DNA of 5,149 bases from JAUSNA01 sp964511965 (lineage in GTDB: Bacteria > Patescibacteriota > Microgenomatia > Levybacterales > GWA1-39-11), in assembly GCA_964511965.1 (NCBI GenBank), contig CAZEGF010000047.1, forward strand, positions 1 to 5,149, read 5' to 3'. A program made the position numbers and the translations under genes. The notes under the pieces are model-generated. The model saw only the letters and a program-made list of their open reading frames with translations. It searched no databases and had not been told where the DNA came from. Shown in pieces: positions 4,122-5,149 of this stretch (positions are counted from its first letter, which is position 1; each line of letters opens with the position of its first letter).

Positions 4122-5149
4122 GAGCGGTGCCTTTTTTGTTAGCACGACCGGTACGGCCAATTCTATGAATATAATCCTCATAAGAGGCGGGCATGTCGTA
4201 ATTTATAACGTGTGATACATCATCAATGTCTAACCCGCGGGCGGCAACGTCGGTTGCAAGCAGGATTGATATTTCGTTACGTTTAAACATTGTAAGGGTT
4301 CTTTGTCTTTGATTTTGGTTTTTGTTACCATGAATTGCTCCAGCTCTAAAACCACGCCTAACTAACTCATCACTGACTTTCTGAACTCCCCATTTTGTTC
4401 TGCCAAATATAATTACTTTTTCATAATTCTTTTGAATCAAAAGATCATGAAGCTGGTCTATTTTTTTATTTTGACTTTCTACTTTTATGACATCTTGTTC
4501 TATAGCATCTACCGTATCATGAGTTTTTACAGATACTGTTATAGGGTTTTGTACGAAAGAGGCGAGTATCTCTTTTACTTTCCCGTCAATTGTCGCAGAA
4601 AAGAAAAGTGACTGTCTATTTTTTGGAAGAAGGGAGATAAAGAATTTAACATCATGGATAAATCCAATATCAACCATATGATCTGCCTCATCCAGCACAA
4701 CACTATCAAATTGATCAAGTCTTAATTGACGATCCTTAATCATATCCTTAACGCGCCCAGGAGTTCCAATTACAAAATTGAATTCACGTCTAAGATCCTG
4801 CTTTTGTCTGAAGCTTTTAACACCACCAATAAGTAGAACCGAGTAAATATTCATACCCCGGCTAAATTCCTCAAATTCATCCCGTATCTGAACAGCAAGT
4901 TCACGGGTTGGGGCAAGAATTATCACCTTTTTATTTCTATTCTTCAGAACCTTATCTATAAGGGGAATTAAAAATGCGGCTGTTTTTCCTGTTCCGGTAT
5001 TAGCAATCCCAATAACATCCCGCCCCTCAAGCATTGCAGGAATCGCTTGATCCTGAATTGGAGTGGGAGTGACGTAATTTTTTGCATTTATGTTTTGTTT
5101 TAACCTTGTATCTAAATCAAAATCTGCAAACTGATGAGTTGGGATAAAC
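4105..5149 (-). CDS. DEAD-box ATP-dependent RNA helicase, 5' end beyond the window
   Basis: The frame stays open to the right edge, giving 347 visible residues, so the true start lies outside; the Met at 5034 is internal. Motifs by visible residue: Q-motif region FADFDL with TPTPIQ (27-32), motif I ANTGTGKT (49-56), Ia PTRELA (80-85), Ib TPGR (129-132), II DEAD (153-156), III SAT (184-186), V ATDVAARGLD (298-307) and VI HRIGRTGR (328-335). All ATP- and RNA-binding motifs are intact, so this should be an active RNA-remodelling enzyme of the RhlE/DeaD type, acting in ribosome assembly or mRNA turnover. The chain stops 12 residues after motif VI, at GTALTFVG, so the usual last helix and any basic tail are missing; this may be the norm in its lineage. 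The 3' end overlaps the GIY-YIG gene by 17 bases. Confidence 0.95.
   Translation of the reverse strand, partial: FIPTHQFADFDLDTRLKQNINAKNYVTPTPIQDQAIPAMLEGRDVIGIANTGTGKTAAFLIPLIDKVLKNRNKKVIILAPTRELAVQIRDEFEEFSRGMNIYSVLLIGGVKSFRQKQDLRREFNFVIGTPGRVKDMIKDRQLRLDQFDSVVLDEADHMVDIGFIHDVKFFISLLPKNRQSLFFSATIDGKVKEILASFVQNPITVSVKTHDTVDAIEQDVIKVESQNKKIDQLHDLLIQKNYEKVIIFGRTKWGVQKVSDELVRRGFRAGAIHGNKNQNQRQRTLTMFKRNEISILLATDVAARGLDIDDVSHVINYDMPASYEDYIHRIGRTGRANKKGTALTFVG

Overview
This 5.1-kb, AT-rich window is tightly packed. It looks like a small bacterial genome of the Candidate Phyla Radiation (Patescibacteria), perhaps Microgenomates. That placement is inferred from style: Pro/Thr-rich linkers after an N-terminal anchor, almost no Shine-Dalgarno sites, gene ends that overlap by 4, 11 and 17 bases, and small CxxC zinc-ribbon proteins. 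No rRNA or marker gene is present to prove it. TGA ends two genes, so codes that read TGA as Gly (Gracilibacteria, Absconditabacteria) are unlikely.

Layout from left to right. On the + strand is the tail of a polysaccharide deacetylase, which overlaps by 4 bases a secreted, C-terminally anchored 173-aa protein with a CxC motif. A small zinc-ribbon gene on the - strand converges on it and has its own extended -10 promoter. Next, on the - strand and transcribed right to left, is a three-gene operon: a membrane-anchored FMN-binding domain protein (3794-3297), the flavin transferase ApbE (3288-2560), and an NqrB/RnfD-like membrane protein fused to an NAD(P)H:flavin reductase module (2558-1023). 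To the right, a GIY-YIG nuclease gene diverges from the operon and runs tail-to-tail, with a 17-base overlap, into a DEAD-box RNA helicase that continues past the right edge.

The centre of interest is the operon. It reads as a minimal transmembrane electron path: cytosolic NAD(P)H to FAD in the reductase domain, across the membrane through the NqrB/RnfD-like part, to an FMN covalently attached by ApbE to the outward-facing FMN-binding protein. No other Rnf or Nqr subunit is in the window, and no iron-sulphur binding motif is visible in the operon. The usual covalent-FMN motif of NqrB/RnfD is also missing from the membrane subunit. The final electron acceptor is unknown.

A second theme is transcription. 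Perfect TATAAT hexamers lie exactly 6 nt upstream of two start codons (181 and 3794), which would give leaderless mRNAs.
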